Below the pieces are notes generated by a model. It made no database searches, was not told the DNA's origin, and saw only the letters and a program-made list of their open reading frames with translations. The translations under genes were made by a program, and so were the position numbers. This document shows positions 30,650 through 38,516 of a DNA stretch of 57,909 nucleotides, piece by piece; position 1 is the first letter of the stretch, and the number at the start of each line of letters is the position of its first letter. The DNA is from Phenylobacterium sp. (GTDB lineage Bacteria > Pseudomonadota > Alphaproteobacteria > Caulobacterales > Caulobacteraceae): positions 1 to 57,909 of the forward strand of contig NZ_JAUYQL010000023.1 of assembly GCF_030697305.1 (NCBI RefSeq), given 5' to 3'.

Positions 30650-30726
30650 GTCGCAATTCCCACCGTTGTTGATTTAGCGGGCCAACGCCCGCCGCCACGC
30701 TAGCCTCGGGTTCAAATCGAGGCAAT

Positions 30727-30741
30727 GTTCTATATTCGTTC
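30727..30741. promoter_or_regulatory. putative LexA (SOS) box GTTC-N7-GTTC
   Basis: gttctatattcgttc, exact match to the alphaproteobacterial LexA consensus, 78 bp upstream of the ssb start. Confidence 0.7.
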
Positions 30742-30751
30742 CGCGACCGAC

Positions 30752-31129
30752 CTACTGTTGGCTGACGGCTCCGGGGATCGCCAGACGTCCGTCGCCGGTC
30801 CGCACCAGCGCCAGGTAACCGTGCGTCTCAAGCGATGACGAGGTGAAGACTCCCTGACGATCGATGAAGAGGAAATTTCCCTGATAAGCGCCTGTAATGT
30901 CTCGCGTATTACCCCCCATCCTGAGGAATTTTATGCGCATCGCCTCAAGGTTCGCCGCACAGCGTTCCAGGCTCGGCACGTTCTCCACGAGGCGGTTGTA
31001 TCTCAGCTTGCCATCCTTCTGGACGACGTGGAAGCAGACGCCGACGTCGCCGGGCGGCAGGGTGCGCTTGGCGCAGCCGGCGAGCAGCAAGCCGGCGGCG
31101 AGAGACGCGATCAGCAGGGGTCGAAGCAT
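30752..31129 (-). CDS. hypothetical lipoprotein
   Basis: MLRPLLIASLAAGLLLAGCAKRTLPPGDVGVCFHVVQKDGKLRYNRLVENVPSLERCAANLEAMR; lipobox. Confidence 0.75.
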   Translation of the reverse strand: MLRPLLIASLAAGLLLAGCAKRTLPPGDVGVCFHVVQKDGKLRYNRLVENVPSLERCAANLEAMRIKFLRMGGNTRDITGAYQGNFLFIDRQGVFTSSSLETHGYLALVRTGDGRLAIPGAVSQQ

Positions 31130-31167
31130 GCGATCAACCTACACGCGGCAATGCGCTGGTGCGAGAA

Positions 31168-31842
31168 CTACGCGAGCGGGGGAATGACACAGCCGGCGGC
31201 CTGGTCGGCGAGCTTGCGGAAGCTGCGGTTGTCTTCCGACACCTCGACGCGCCCGGGGACCAGACGCAGCGTCTGAGCCATCCAACGGCCGTAGGTGGCC
31301 CCGCCCGGCCGCTCACAGCGTCCGGCGAAAAGCGCCTGCACGCAGCCATCGAGGCTGAGATCGGCAGGCAACTGGCGCCATTCTCCCTGCGCGTAACGCC
31401 AGCACGCGCCCGCCGGCGGCCCGGCGACAGGCGCGACGGCGACAGGCGCGGAGGCCGGCTTCGGCTGAAGCGCCACCGTCACGGGCGGCAGGGGCGTCAG
31501 CACCGTGCCGGCGGCGTCCGCGGCGGCCAGCGCACCCGTTTCATCGACGCCCACGTCCAAAGCCCCGGTGGCGACGCCGTTTCGCGTCGCGCAGTCGCTC
31601 AGCGTCAGTTCACCGACAAACTGGCCGGCGACGAAGCAGCGCAGCGGCTTGGCGGGATCGAGGGAGGCCTCCTCACCCTGCCCGGTCTCGATCACCAGGC
31701 CGCCTTGCGATGCGGGCGGCGGCGGCGGGGTATCGTCGCGATGGCGAAGGCCGAGACCGGCGGCGATACCCAGCCCCGCAAGCAACGCCAGCGCGCCCCC
31801 GATGAGCACGAGCCGGCCCTGGCGGTCCTTGAGGAAGTCCAT
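31168..31842 (-). CDS. hypothetical single-TM protein
   Basis: MDFLKDRQGRLVLIGGALALLAGLGIAAGLGLRHRDD...; 224 aa, N-terminal anchor. Confidence 0.7.
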   Translation of the reverse strand: MDFLKDRQGRLVLIGGALALLAGLGIAAGLGLRHRDDTPPPPPASQGGLVIETGQGEEASLDPAKPLRCFVAGQFVGELTLSDCATRNGVATGALDVGVDETGALAAADAAGTVLTPLPPVTVALQPKPASAPVAVAPVAGPPAGACWRYAQGEWRQLPADLSLDGCVQALFAGRCERPGGATYGRWMAQTLRLVPGRVEVSEDNRSFRKLADQAAGCVIPPLA

Positions 31843-31907
31843 GCGTCCTGGCTAGACCGCGCGCCCGCGCGTTTCAAGCGGTGGCGGGCGGTGGCGACCG
31901 AAGTCGC

Positions 31908-34685
31908 TTAGGCGGTCAGTCGGTCGAGGGCGGCCTGGTAGTTGGCGATCTGGTTGGTCAGGTAGGCCGGAACCGGGCCGCTGGCGGCGGCGGCCGTCGA
32001 CTGGGCGCTCTTCGGCGTCGCCGCGGTGACCAGGTCCTTGTAGGCGGTACGGATCACGCCCATCGCCGCGGCGATCTCGGCGATCGTATGCTTGATCTGG
32101 TCGGGATCGCTGAGGTTCAGGTCGGCCGGCAGGCCCAGGCCGTAGATATTCGGCTTGCCGTCGGCGGGCACCAGCTTGCCGGCGGCATTGGTCACGGTCG
32201 CACGCACCAAGCCCTCCGGCAGGCCGAGGCTCGCCAGCGCGTCCTTGTCGCCCTTCCCGGGTTCGATCTCGATCAGCGAGCGCGGGTTCAACGGCTTGAT
32301 CTGCAGGCGTCGCCCGCCCTCGATGGTGACAATGTCCACCTTGGCCTGGAAGCCCAGGGCGCGGCGCACCTTCACCGCCAGGGTGTCGAGGGTGTCCTTG
32401 GTGTCGATGGTCACCGGCACGCGGCGGCCATCGCCGGCGCGCACAGTGAAATAGTCTCCGGCCCGCAGCGCCGTCTGGGCGGTGAGCTGGGTGGAATCCG
32501 TCGTGTCGATCGTGCCTCGCGGCAGGCCCAGCTTATCGAGGACGCTGGATCCCGTCGCGTCGACGGCGATCGAGGTCGGCGCGGCGTAGCCGTCCTTGCC
32601 AGTGAAGCGGCGCGACCAGTCGACGGCGCCGGTGTTGACGTCGAGGCGCGTGAGGAACCCGTCCTTCTTGCCCATCGGATCCTGGTTCGGCAGGTCGGTC
32701 CCGGCGGAGCCGGCGATCCACACCTGTCCGCCGGAGACGGCCAGCGCCGTCGCCTTGTCGTCGCCGGAGCCGCCGTAATAGGCCAGTCGGTCGCTTCCGC
32801 TGGCATTGAGGTCGGCGGAGATCCGCGCCGCGAAGGCGTCGGAGCCGCCGGCGTGCGCCCGCGTGATCGTCCCCGCCGACAGCGCCGGATTGGCCGCCGT
32901 GCCGGCGATCACCAGTTGGCCGTTGTCCATCGCGATGCCGGCGATGCTGCCGCCCTGCAGGTCGCCCAGGTCGCGCGTGGCCATCAGGGTCGGCGGCTGG
33001 GCGGTGGTGTCGAAGCGACGCAGCACCGCGCGGCCGTTTTCGACGCTCGCCACCACCAGCGCGGTCCCGTCCATCACCATGCCGGCCGAATGATCGTCGC
33101 TGGCGGTCCCGAATTGCTGGGTGAACACCGCCTTGACCTTGCCGTCGGCGCCGGCCTTGAAGCCTTCGATATAGCCGTCTCGACCGCCGAGCGCAGTGGC
33201 GCCGGGCATGGTCGACTTGGCGTCGCCGGCCACGAACACCGTGCCGTCCGCGCCGAAGGTCAATTGCGTCGCCGCATCGTCGGCGCGTGCGCCGCGACGC
33301 TGGGTCCACAGTTCCTGGCCGTCCTTGTCGTACAGGGTGACGAAGCTGTCGGTGTTGTCGGCGAACGAGCCCGTCGCGCCGGAGTTGAGCGGCCCATCGA
33401 CCGCGCCGCCCAGCGTCCCCTTGACCGATCCGGCGATCGCCACCTGGCCGTCGGCCGATATCGCCAACGCCAGGCCGCTCGCGGTGTCGGACGCCCCCAG
33501 GGTGCGCCGATAGACGACGTTACCGGCAGAGTCGTACTTCAGCAGGGCGACATCCTGTTCGCCCTTGATCGTCTGGCCGCCGATCTTGGCGCTGACGTCG
33601 GCCAGCACATAGACCGAACCGTCCGGACCGGTGGCCGAGGCGCGCACGGCGTCGACTTCCGGACCAAGGGTCACGGCGAACGAACGGCCTTCGACCCAAT
33701 AGGTCGAACCCGTCCCTTGCTGCGGGGCGGACACCTGACTGGAATCGGTCTGGAATTTGAGGAGTTGGCTGGGCGTCACGCCGTCCTTGGTGGATGCCTT
33801 GCCGTCGGGATCGGGGTTGCCGACCTTCTGGGTCAGGTAGACCGACGGCGCGGTGACCGGCGCATCGAAGCTGACCGTCTCGCCGGAGTCGGCCTTGATT
33901 TTCAGCGCCCACTGATCGGGCGAATTACCCAGGCTGACAGTCTTGCCGCCGACCACGGTCGTGCGCGGCGCGCCGGCGATCCGCTGGCTGGCGAACCGCG
34001 TCGACAGCCCCTCGTCCTGTAGCTTCTGATTGATGAAGGTGATCACATTGCCCAGCGTGCGGTCCTGGGCCCCCATCTGGGACAGGTCGATGCTGACCGT
34101 GTGGTCGACGTTGACGCGCTTGACCTTGATGTCGAACTTCACGTCACCTTGGAACGCCGCAACCACGCCGCCGCTTGATCCGCTGACCAGCGGCGCGGTG
34201 ACGTATTCGGTCTTGGCGCGAGGCACGCTGGCTGTGGTGCGCGCGCTGGTCGCCGCTTCGCCCTTGGTCAGGCGCAGCAGGTCGAGCTGGGCGTCGTCGG
34301 CATAGGTGGAAACCTCGGCCAGGCCCTTGGCGAACACCGACTGGATGCGTCGCAGCTCGGTATCGGTCAGCAGCTTCGCCTGGGCGCGCTCGGCGACGCC
34401 GCTCAGGGTGTTGAGGCCCTGATAGAGCGCGAACAGCTTCTTGTAGTCGTCGCTGGCGCCCGCCAGGTCCAACTGCGCCGCGCCTTCGTTGATCAGCTTG
34501 CGCCCGAGCAGCGCGTCCTTCACCGCCGCGCTGGCTTGGGCCGTGGTCATGCCCTGGCCGGACCATGGTGCGGTCGGCGCGACCTTGGCTCTGGTCGACG
34601 TCCCGCTCGAACCCGTCGTCACCGGTACGCCGGCGCGCGACTGGTAGTAGTTGAGCAGGATATTGGTGTCGAAGCCGATGGTCAT
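31908..34685 (-). CDS. flaEY: flagellin-locus regulatory protein FlaEY-like, with SBBP-type beta-propeller repeats
   Basis: MTIGFDTNILLNYYQSRAG...; repeats such as DSFVTLYDKDGQELWTQRRGARADDAATQLTFGADGTVFVAGDAKS and DAFAARISADLNASGSDRLAYYGGSGDDKATALAVSGGQVWIAGSAG; lies directly downstream of the flagellins as in the Caulobacter flagellin locus. Confidence 0.8.
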   Translation of the reverse strand: MTIGFDTNILLNYYQSRAGVPVTTGSSGTSTRAKVAPTAPWSGQGMTTAQASAAVKDALLGRKLINEGAAQLDLAGASDDYKKLFALYQGLNTLSGVAERAQAKLLTDTELRRIQSVFAKGLAEVSTYADDAQLDLLRLTKGEAATSARTTASVPRAKTEYVTAPLVSGSSGGVVAAFQGDVKFDIKVKRVNVDHTVSIDLSQMGAQDRTLGNVITFINQKLQDEGLSTRFASQRIAGAPRTTVVGGKTVSLGNSPDQWALKIKADSGETVSFDAPVTAPSVYLTQKVGNPDPDGKASTKDGVTPSQLLKFQTDSSQVSAPQQGTGSTYWVEGRSFAVTLGPEVDAVRASATGPDGSVYVLADVSAKIGGQTIKGEQDVALLKYDSAGNVVYRRTLGASDTASGLALAISADGQVAIAGSVKGTLGGAVDGPLNSGATGSFADNTDSFVTLYDKDGQELWTQRRGARADDAATQLTFGADGTVFVAGDAKSTMPGATALGGRDGYIEGFKAGADGKVKAVFTQQFGTASDDHSAGMVMDGTALVVASVENGRAVLRRFDTTAQPPTLMATRDLGDLQGGSIAGIAMDNGQLVIAGTAANPALSAGTITRAHAGGSDAFAARISADLNASGSDRLAYYGGSGDDKATALAVSGGQVWIAGSAGTDLPNQDPMGKKDGFLTRLDVNTGAVDWSRRFTGKDGYAAPTSIAVDATGSSVLDKLGLPRGTIDTTDSTQLTAQTALRAGDYFTVRAGDGRRVPVTIDTKDTLDTLAVKVRRALGFQAKVDIVTIEGGRRLQIKPLNPRSLIEIEPGKGDKDALASLGLPEGLVRATVTNAAGKLVPADGKPNIYGLGLPADLNLSDPDQIKHTIAEIAAAMGVIRTAYKDLVTAATPKSAQSTAAAASGPVPAYLTNQIANYQAALDRLTA

Positions 34686-34759
34686 CGCATTCCGTCCGCG
34701 GACGCAGGTCCGCAGTCGAAGCATGCACGATCAAGGCTGACGGTCCGTTAAGCCGACAA

Positions 34760-34792
34760 CAAAAAGGCCCCGCGCATCGGCGCGGAGCCCTT
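34760..34792 (-). terminator. Rho-independent-like terminator downstream of flagellin
   Basis: Reverse strand GGGCTCCGCGCCGATGCGCGGGGCCTTTTTG: GC-rich hairpin followed by a T5 run. Confidence 0.75.
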
Positions 34793-34830
34793 CGTAACGC
34801 CCCCGTCAAACTGGAGATGAATTCAGAAGC

Positions 34831-35661
34831 TTACTGGAAGAGCCGCAGGATGATCTGCGGCGCCTGGTTAGCGATCGAAAGAGCCTGGGCGCCCAGCTGC
34901 TGCTGCACCTGCAAGGCCTGCAGGCGCGCGCTCTCCTTGGCGATGTCGGCGTCCACCAGGTTGCCGACGCCCGATTCGAGCACGTCGGTCAGTTTGGAGA
35001 CGAAGACGTTGTGATTCTCGATCTGCTTGGCCTGCGAGCCCAGGTCGCCCAGCGACTGGTTGACGTTGGCGATCGACGCATCGAGCTGGGTCATGATGCT
35101 GGTGGCCAGCGTCACGGTGCCGATCGACGAGGCCGCCGCCATGGTGATGATCGAGCCGCCGAGAGACAGGTTCTTGCTGGACAGCGTGATGTAGGCGTTG
35201 GCGTCGGCGTTGGCGAGGAAGCGGATGCCGCCGGTGATGCTGCCGTTGAGGATGTTGGCGCCGTCGAACGCGGAGTTCTGCACCACTTGGGTGATCTGCC
35301 GCAGCAGCGACTTGTAGTCCGAATTGACGGCCGTGCGGGATGCGGTGTCGAGCGACGGATCGAGCGCGGTGACCACCTTCTCCTTCAACTGCACCAGCAG
35401 GTCGGACACCGACTCGCCCGCGCTCATCGCAACGTCGGAGATCGACTTCGCCCGGTCCAGGCTCATACGCACCGCCGACAAGGCGCCGATGTCGGCGCGC
35501 TGGCCCTGGGCGATGGACCACACCGCGGCGTTGTCCTTGGCGTTGGCGATCTTCAGGCCGGTATTGATCCGGTTCTGCGCGCCCGCGAGATCGTCGTTGG
35601 TTTTATTCAGGTTCTGCAGCGCCACGAGCGCCGACTTGTTGGTATGGACGCTGATGGACAT
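34831..35661 (-). CDS. flagellin (divergent paralogue)
   Basis: [57 protein letters not shown]...; C-term [40 protein letters not shown]. Confidence 0.95.
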   Translation of the reverse strand: MSISVHTNKSALVALQNLNKTNDDLAGAQNRINTGLKIANAKDNAAVWSIAQGQRADIGALSAVRMSLDRAKSISDVAMSAGESVSDLLVQLKEKVVTALDPSLDTASRTAVNSDYKSLLRQITQVVQNSAFDGANILNGSITGGIRFLANADANAYITLSSKNLSLGGSIITMAAASSIGTVTLATSIMTQLDASIANVNQSLGDLGSQAKQIENHNVFVSKLTDVLESGVGNLVDADIAKESARLQALQVQQQLGAQALSIANQAPQIILRLFQ

Positions 35662-35835
35662 CGACGGCTCCCGGCTCCGAGGGGCGCTCGCTCGATTCGC
35701 GACGCAGCCCCCGTGGCCAGGAAGCTACGGATTCATGGTGTCCAGAAAGTTAACGCGCCCATATGACGCGGCCGCCACCGGCGGGACCGGGGCGGTTAAC
35801 ACTCGCAAGTCGCCTCTCCGGAAGCCCGGCCGGCG

Positions 35836-36117
35836 TCAGACCTTGGCGCGGATCATGGCGCCGGCTTCGTACTCGGCCTCACGCTTGAGGCGCAGGACGT
35901 TCTCGCGCGGGATCTGGGCGATCACCTCGCCCGTCAGCCGATCGACGGTCTTGTAGACGTATGATCCATTGGCCTGGTCTTCTTCTATCACCAGACGCAG
36001 GTCGGTCTGGCTGGCGGTCTCCCCGGGAATGATCTTGGCGGGAGCTGCGGGCTCTGGCGCCACGTTCCGGATGGGAGGAATGAGACCCGCCTCCTGTGTG
36101 GACGGTATTCTCGACAC
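35836..36117 (-). CDS. flaG: FlaG family protein
   Basis: GTG start preceded by GGAGAG; ...TDLRLVIEEDQANGSYVYKTVDRLTGEVIAQIPRENVLRLKREAEYEAGAMIRAKV matches FlaG C-terminal pattern. Confidence 0.78.
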   Translation of the reverse strand: MSRIPSTQEAGLIPPIRNVAPEPAAPAKIIPGETASQTDLRLVIEEDQANGSYVYKTVDRLTGEVIAQIPRENVLRLKREAEYEAGAMIRAKV

Positions 36118-36210
36118 GGTACTCTCCGTTGAGCCGCCCGGCGGTCGTAAGCTCGGGCGTTTCGGGGAATGCTCACGGCGGAGAGGTCTCCCTCCCCGCC
36201 GCGGCAGCCT

Positions 36211-36232
36211 GCCGCGGGCTTTCACCCGCGGC
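36211..36232. repeat. perfect 8-bp-stem hairpin between the flagellin 3' end and flaG
   Basis: gccgcggg-ctttca-cccgcggc; 13 bp beyond the flagellin stop, no T-tract. Confidence 0.55.
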
Positions 36233-36244
36233 GTCGCGCCTCGC

Positions 36245-37078
36245 CTATCGGAACAAGCCGAGCAGGATCGAGGACGATTGGTTAGCGATCGATAGCGCCT
36301 GAATGCCGAGCTGCTGCTTCGTCTGCAGAGCCTGCAATCGCGCGCTTTCCTTCGCCAGGTCGGCGTCCACCAGATTGCCGACACCGGCGTCCAGGCTGTC
36401 CTGCAGCTTGTCGATGAAGCTCAGATGGGAGGCGAGCGACTTGGAGCCCGTACCCAGCTTCGACAGAGCGGTCGAGACAGCGCCGATGGCGGTGTTGACG
36501 GTGGCGATCATCGCATTCGCGATGGTCTGAGTGCCGATCGAGGCCGTGGCCGCGATGCCGGTCAGCGCAGTGCTGCCCAGCGCCAGGCTTTGAGCCGCGA
36601 CGGTGATCTTCGACGTGCCGTCCGCGTTGGCCAGAGCCATGACGGTCGCGCCGGAGGCCTTGATCATGTTCGAGCCGTTGAAGTCGGCGTTGGTCACGGC
36701 CTTGGTGATCTGATCCCGGAGCGACTTGAACTCGTCGTTCAGGGCGGTACGGCTGGCCGTGTCGAGGGTCGTGTCGGAAGCCGCGAGGGCCTTTTCCTTC
36801 ATTTGAAGCAGAAGGTCCGAAACCGTTTCACCGGCCGCCAGCGCCACGTCGACGGTCGACTGACCGCGTTGCAGCGAGGAACGGACGGCGTTCAGGGCGT
36901 TCGACGTCGCACGCTGGTTCTGAGCGATAGCCCAGATAGCGCCGTTGTCTTTCGCGCTGGCCACTTTCTTACCCGTGTTGATGCGCGCTTGCGTCGTCAT
37001 CAACTCGTTGTTGGTGGAGTTCAGGTTTTGCAGGGCCACCAGGGCGCCCACGTTCGTATTGACGCTGTTCATCGGCAT
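36245..37078 (-). CDS. flagellin (major-type)
   Basis: [67 protein letters not shown]...[40 protein letters not shown]; start 37078 or 37072. Confidence 0.96.
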   Translation of the reverse strand: MPMNSVNTNVGALVALQNLNSTNNELMTTQARINTGKKVASAKDNGAIWAIAQNQRATSNALNAVRSSLQRGQSTVDVALAAGETVSDLLLQMKEKALAASDTTLDTASRTALNDEFKSLRDQITKAVTNADFNGSNMIKASGATVMALANADGTSKITVAAQSLALGSTALTGIAATASIGTQTIANAMIATVNTAIGAVSTALSKLGTGSKSLASHLSFIDKLQDSLDAGVGNLVDADLAKESARLQALQTKQQLGIQALSIANQSSSILLGLFR

Positions 37079-37153
37079 ACGAGTAATTCCCTATTCTCAG
37101 GAAGGTCGGCCGCCATTTTGGCGACCGTGGGCGTTTTGCCCGCCCCTCCCCGA

Positions 37154-37168
37154 GCAAGGCGCGGGCCA
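37154..37168 (-). promoter_or_regulatory. sigma54 (RpoN) -24/-12 promoter for the flagellin gene
   Basis: Reverse strand TGGCCCGCGCCTTGC: GG-N10-GC spacing, close to TGGCACG-N4-TTGC, about 76 bp upstream of the flagellin ATG. Confidence 0.8.
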
Positions 37169-37337
37169 CTGCGCTGTCAGGGGGCCGACGCCACAACACA
37201 TGGAAATCATTGCGTTATAGGGCTGTTATCCATGCTTTGAGCCGGCAGTTTTTGCCTAGTCGCGAATCCACCCGGCACTTCCTGCCTACCGCTGGTGGGC
37301 AAGCGGCGCCGGGCGGAATGCTGGTGCGCGTCAGCAG

Positions 37338-37460
37338 CGTCATCCTCGGGCTTGTCCCGAGGATCGATGCACCCCGGAGACGCAAGCAAGATAGCCGAGC
37401 CGCCGCGCAACCCCGCGACGGCGGTGTTCATGGATCCTCGGGACACGCCCGAGGATGGCG
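37338..37460. repeat. REP-like inverted pair of palindromes, family 1 (ATCCTCGGG-N5-CCCGAGGAT x2)
   Basis: atcctcgggcttgtcccgaggat at 37342-37364 and atcctcgggacacgcccgaggat at 37434-37456; loops cttgt vs acacg are near reverse complements, so the two halves are inverted. Confidence 0.85.
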
Positions 37461-37488
37461 CTGCGATGCGGACAGGCCGCGCCCTTAA

Positions 37489-37580
37489 CCGCTCACCCCG
37501 GCGAAAGCCGGGGCCCACGCTGAGTTTCGGTTTGCGCGCGGACAGCCCGCTTGGGTCCCGACTTTCGTCGGGATGAGCGG
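37489..37580 (+). repeat. REP-like bipartite dyad element, family 2, copy A
   Basis: ccgctcaccccggcgaaagccggggcccacgctgag...cttgggtcccgactttcgtcgggatgagcgg; two GAAA-loop hairpins in inverted orientation. Confidence 0.9.
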
Positions 37581-37627
37581 GTTCGAGGTAAAGATAACGC
37601 CGGGACCTGGCCCCGGCACGCTTCAGG

Positions 37628-37981
37628 TCAGCCTTCGCCGCCGAGGCCCTGCATGATCATTCGATTGACGTCGATCAGAGGTTCGATCTCCTCCTCGCGA
37701 CGGATCACCGCACTGGTGTGTTTGTCCACCCAGATGCTGAGCGAGATGATCGAGGCGCGCAGCGGCGCCGGCAGGCCGTTCTTGGAGTCCGCGCAGTCGG
37801 AGCCCAGCGTCGACCAGAGACGCCGGTTCCAGTCGAGCGCGTCGACACGGGTCCGCGCATCCGTCGGATCGGCCTCCGCCGCGGACATCAGCGCGCGCGT
37901 GACCTGCCCGAACAGGCGGTATTCCGCCTCGCGCGGGGATTCAGCTCTCGCTGTGGCTTGCTGGTAAGCTCGCAGGGACAT
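37628..37981 (-). CDS. flaF: flagellar biosynthesis regulator FlaF
   Basis: [113 protein letters not shown]. Confidence 0.93.
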   Translation of the reverse strand: MSLRAYQQATARAESPREAEYRLFGQVTRALMSAAEADPTDARTRVDALDWNRRLWSTLGSDCADSKNGLPAPLRASIISLSIWVDKHTSAVIRREEEIEPLIDVNRMIMQGLGGEG

Positions 37982-38402
37982 TGCCCAACCTCTCGTCTTC
38001 GTACTCGATCAACTTCCGACACAGCATCAGCGCCTTGTAGTATTCGCGCTCCATGCAGTGCTTGGAGATGGCCACGCATTCCGCGAGCACCTGCGGATTG
38101 CCGATCACCCCCATGAACTCGGCGAGGCGCTGGACGAACTCGTCGTAATAACGAGCGGCCCCAGCCTCATCGAGGTACATCATCATCATCGGGAAATAGA
38201 TCCGCCGGGCCGGCGTGGTGACGTCTTCTTCCTGCATGATGTCCTTCTCGCGAAGGACCGACGCCTTGTTCTGCAGGACGAGCACGCCGCGGCGGTCCCC
38301 GTTCTGCACGACAGCGCCGTTCAGCACGAACTTCTCGCCCGGCTTCAGCGACAATTTGAGCGGCAAATTCCGACTCCCTCGATTGGCGTCGAAACGAGCC
38401 AA
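37941..38402 (-). CDS. flbT: flagellar biosynthesis repressor FlbT
   Basis: [87 protein letters not shown]; start codon uncertain. Confidence 0.93.
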   Translation of the reverse strand: MARFDANRGSRNLPLKLSLKPGEKFVLNGAVVQNGDRRGVLVLQNKASVLREKDIMQEEDVTTPARRIYFPMMMMYLDEAGAARYYDEFVQRLAEFMGVIGNPQVLAECVAISKHCMEREYYKALMLCRKLIEYEDERLGNVPASLPASHSES

Positions 38403-38516
38403 CCTTGTTCCGAGTGACGCCCCCCGAGGCGGATCGGACGATCCACTCCTCTATACGGCGCGAGTTAACGGGCCATTGCACGCAGCCCGGGCGATGAGCT
38501 TAAGGAAAGGTTAGGC

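Noticed and set aside
31881-34022. 713 aa + strand ORF opposite flaEY
   Set aside because: Shadow ORF; repetitive RRG/HRH composition mirrors codon bias of the minus-strand gene.
37210-37576. Short ORFs (92-103 aa) in the flaF-flagellin intergenic
   Set aside because: They translate REP-like palindromes (e.g. SSGLSRGSMHPGDASK); no coding signature.
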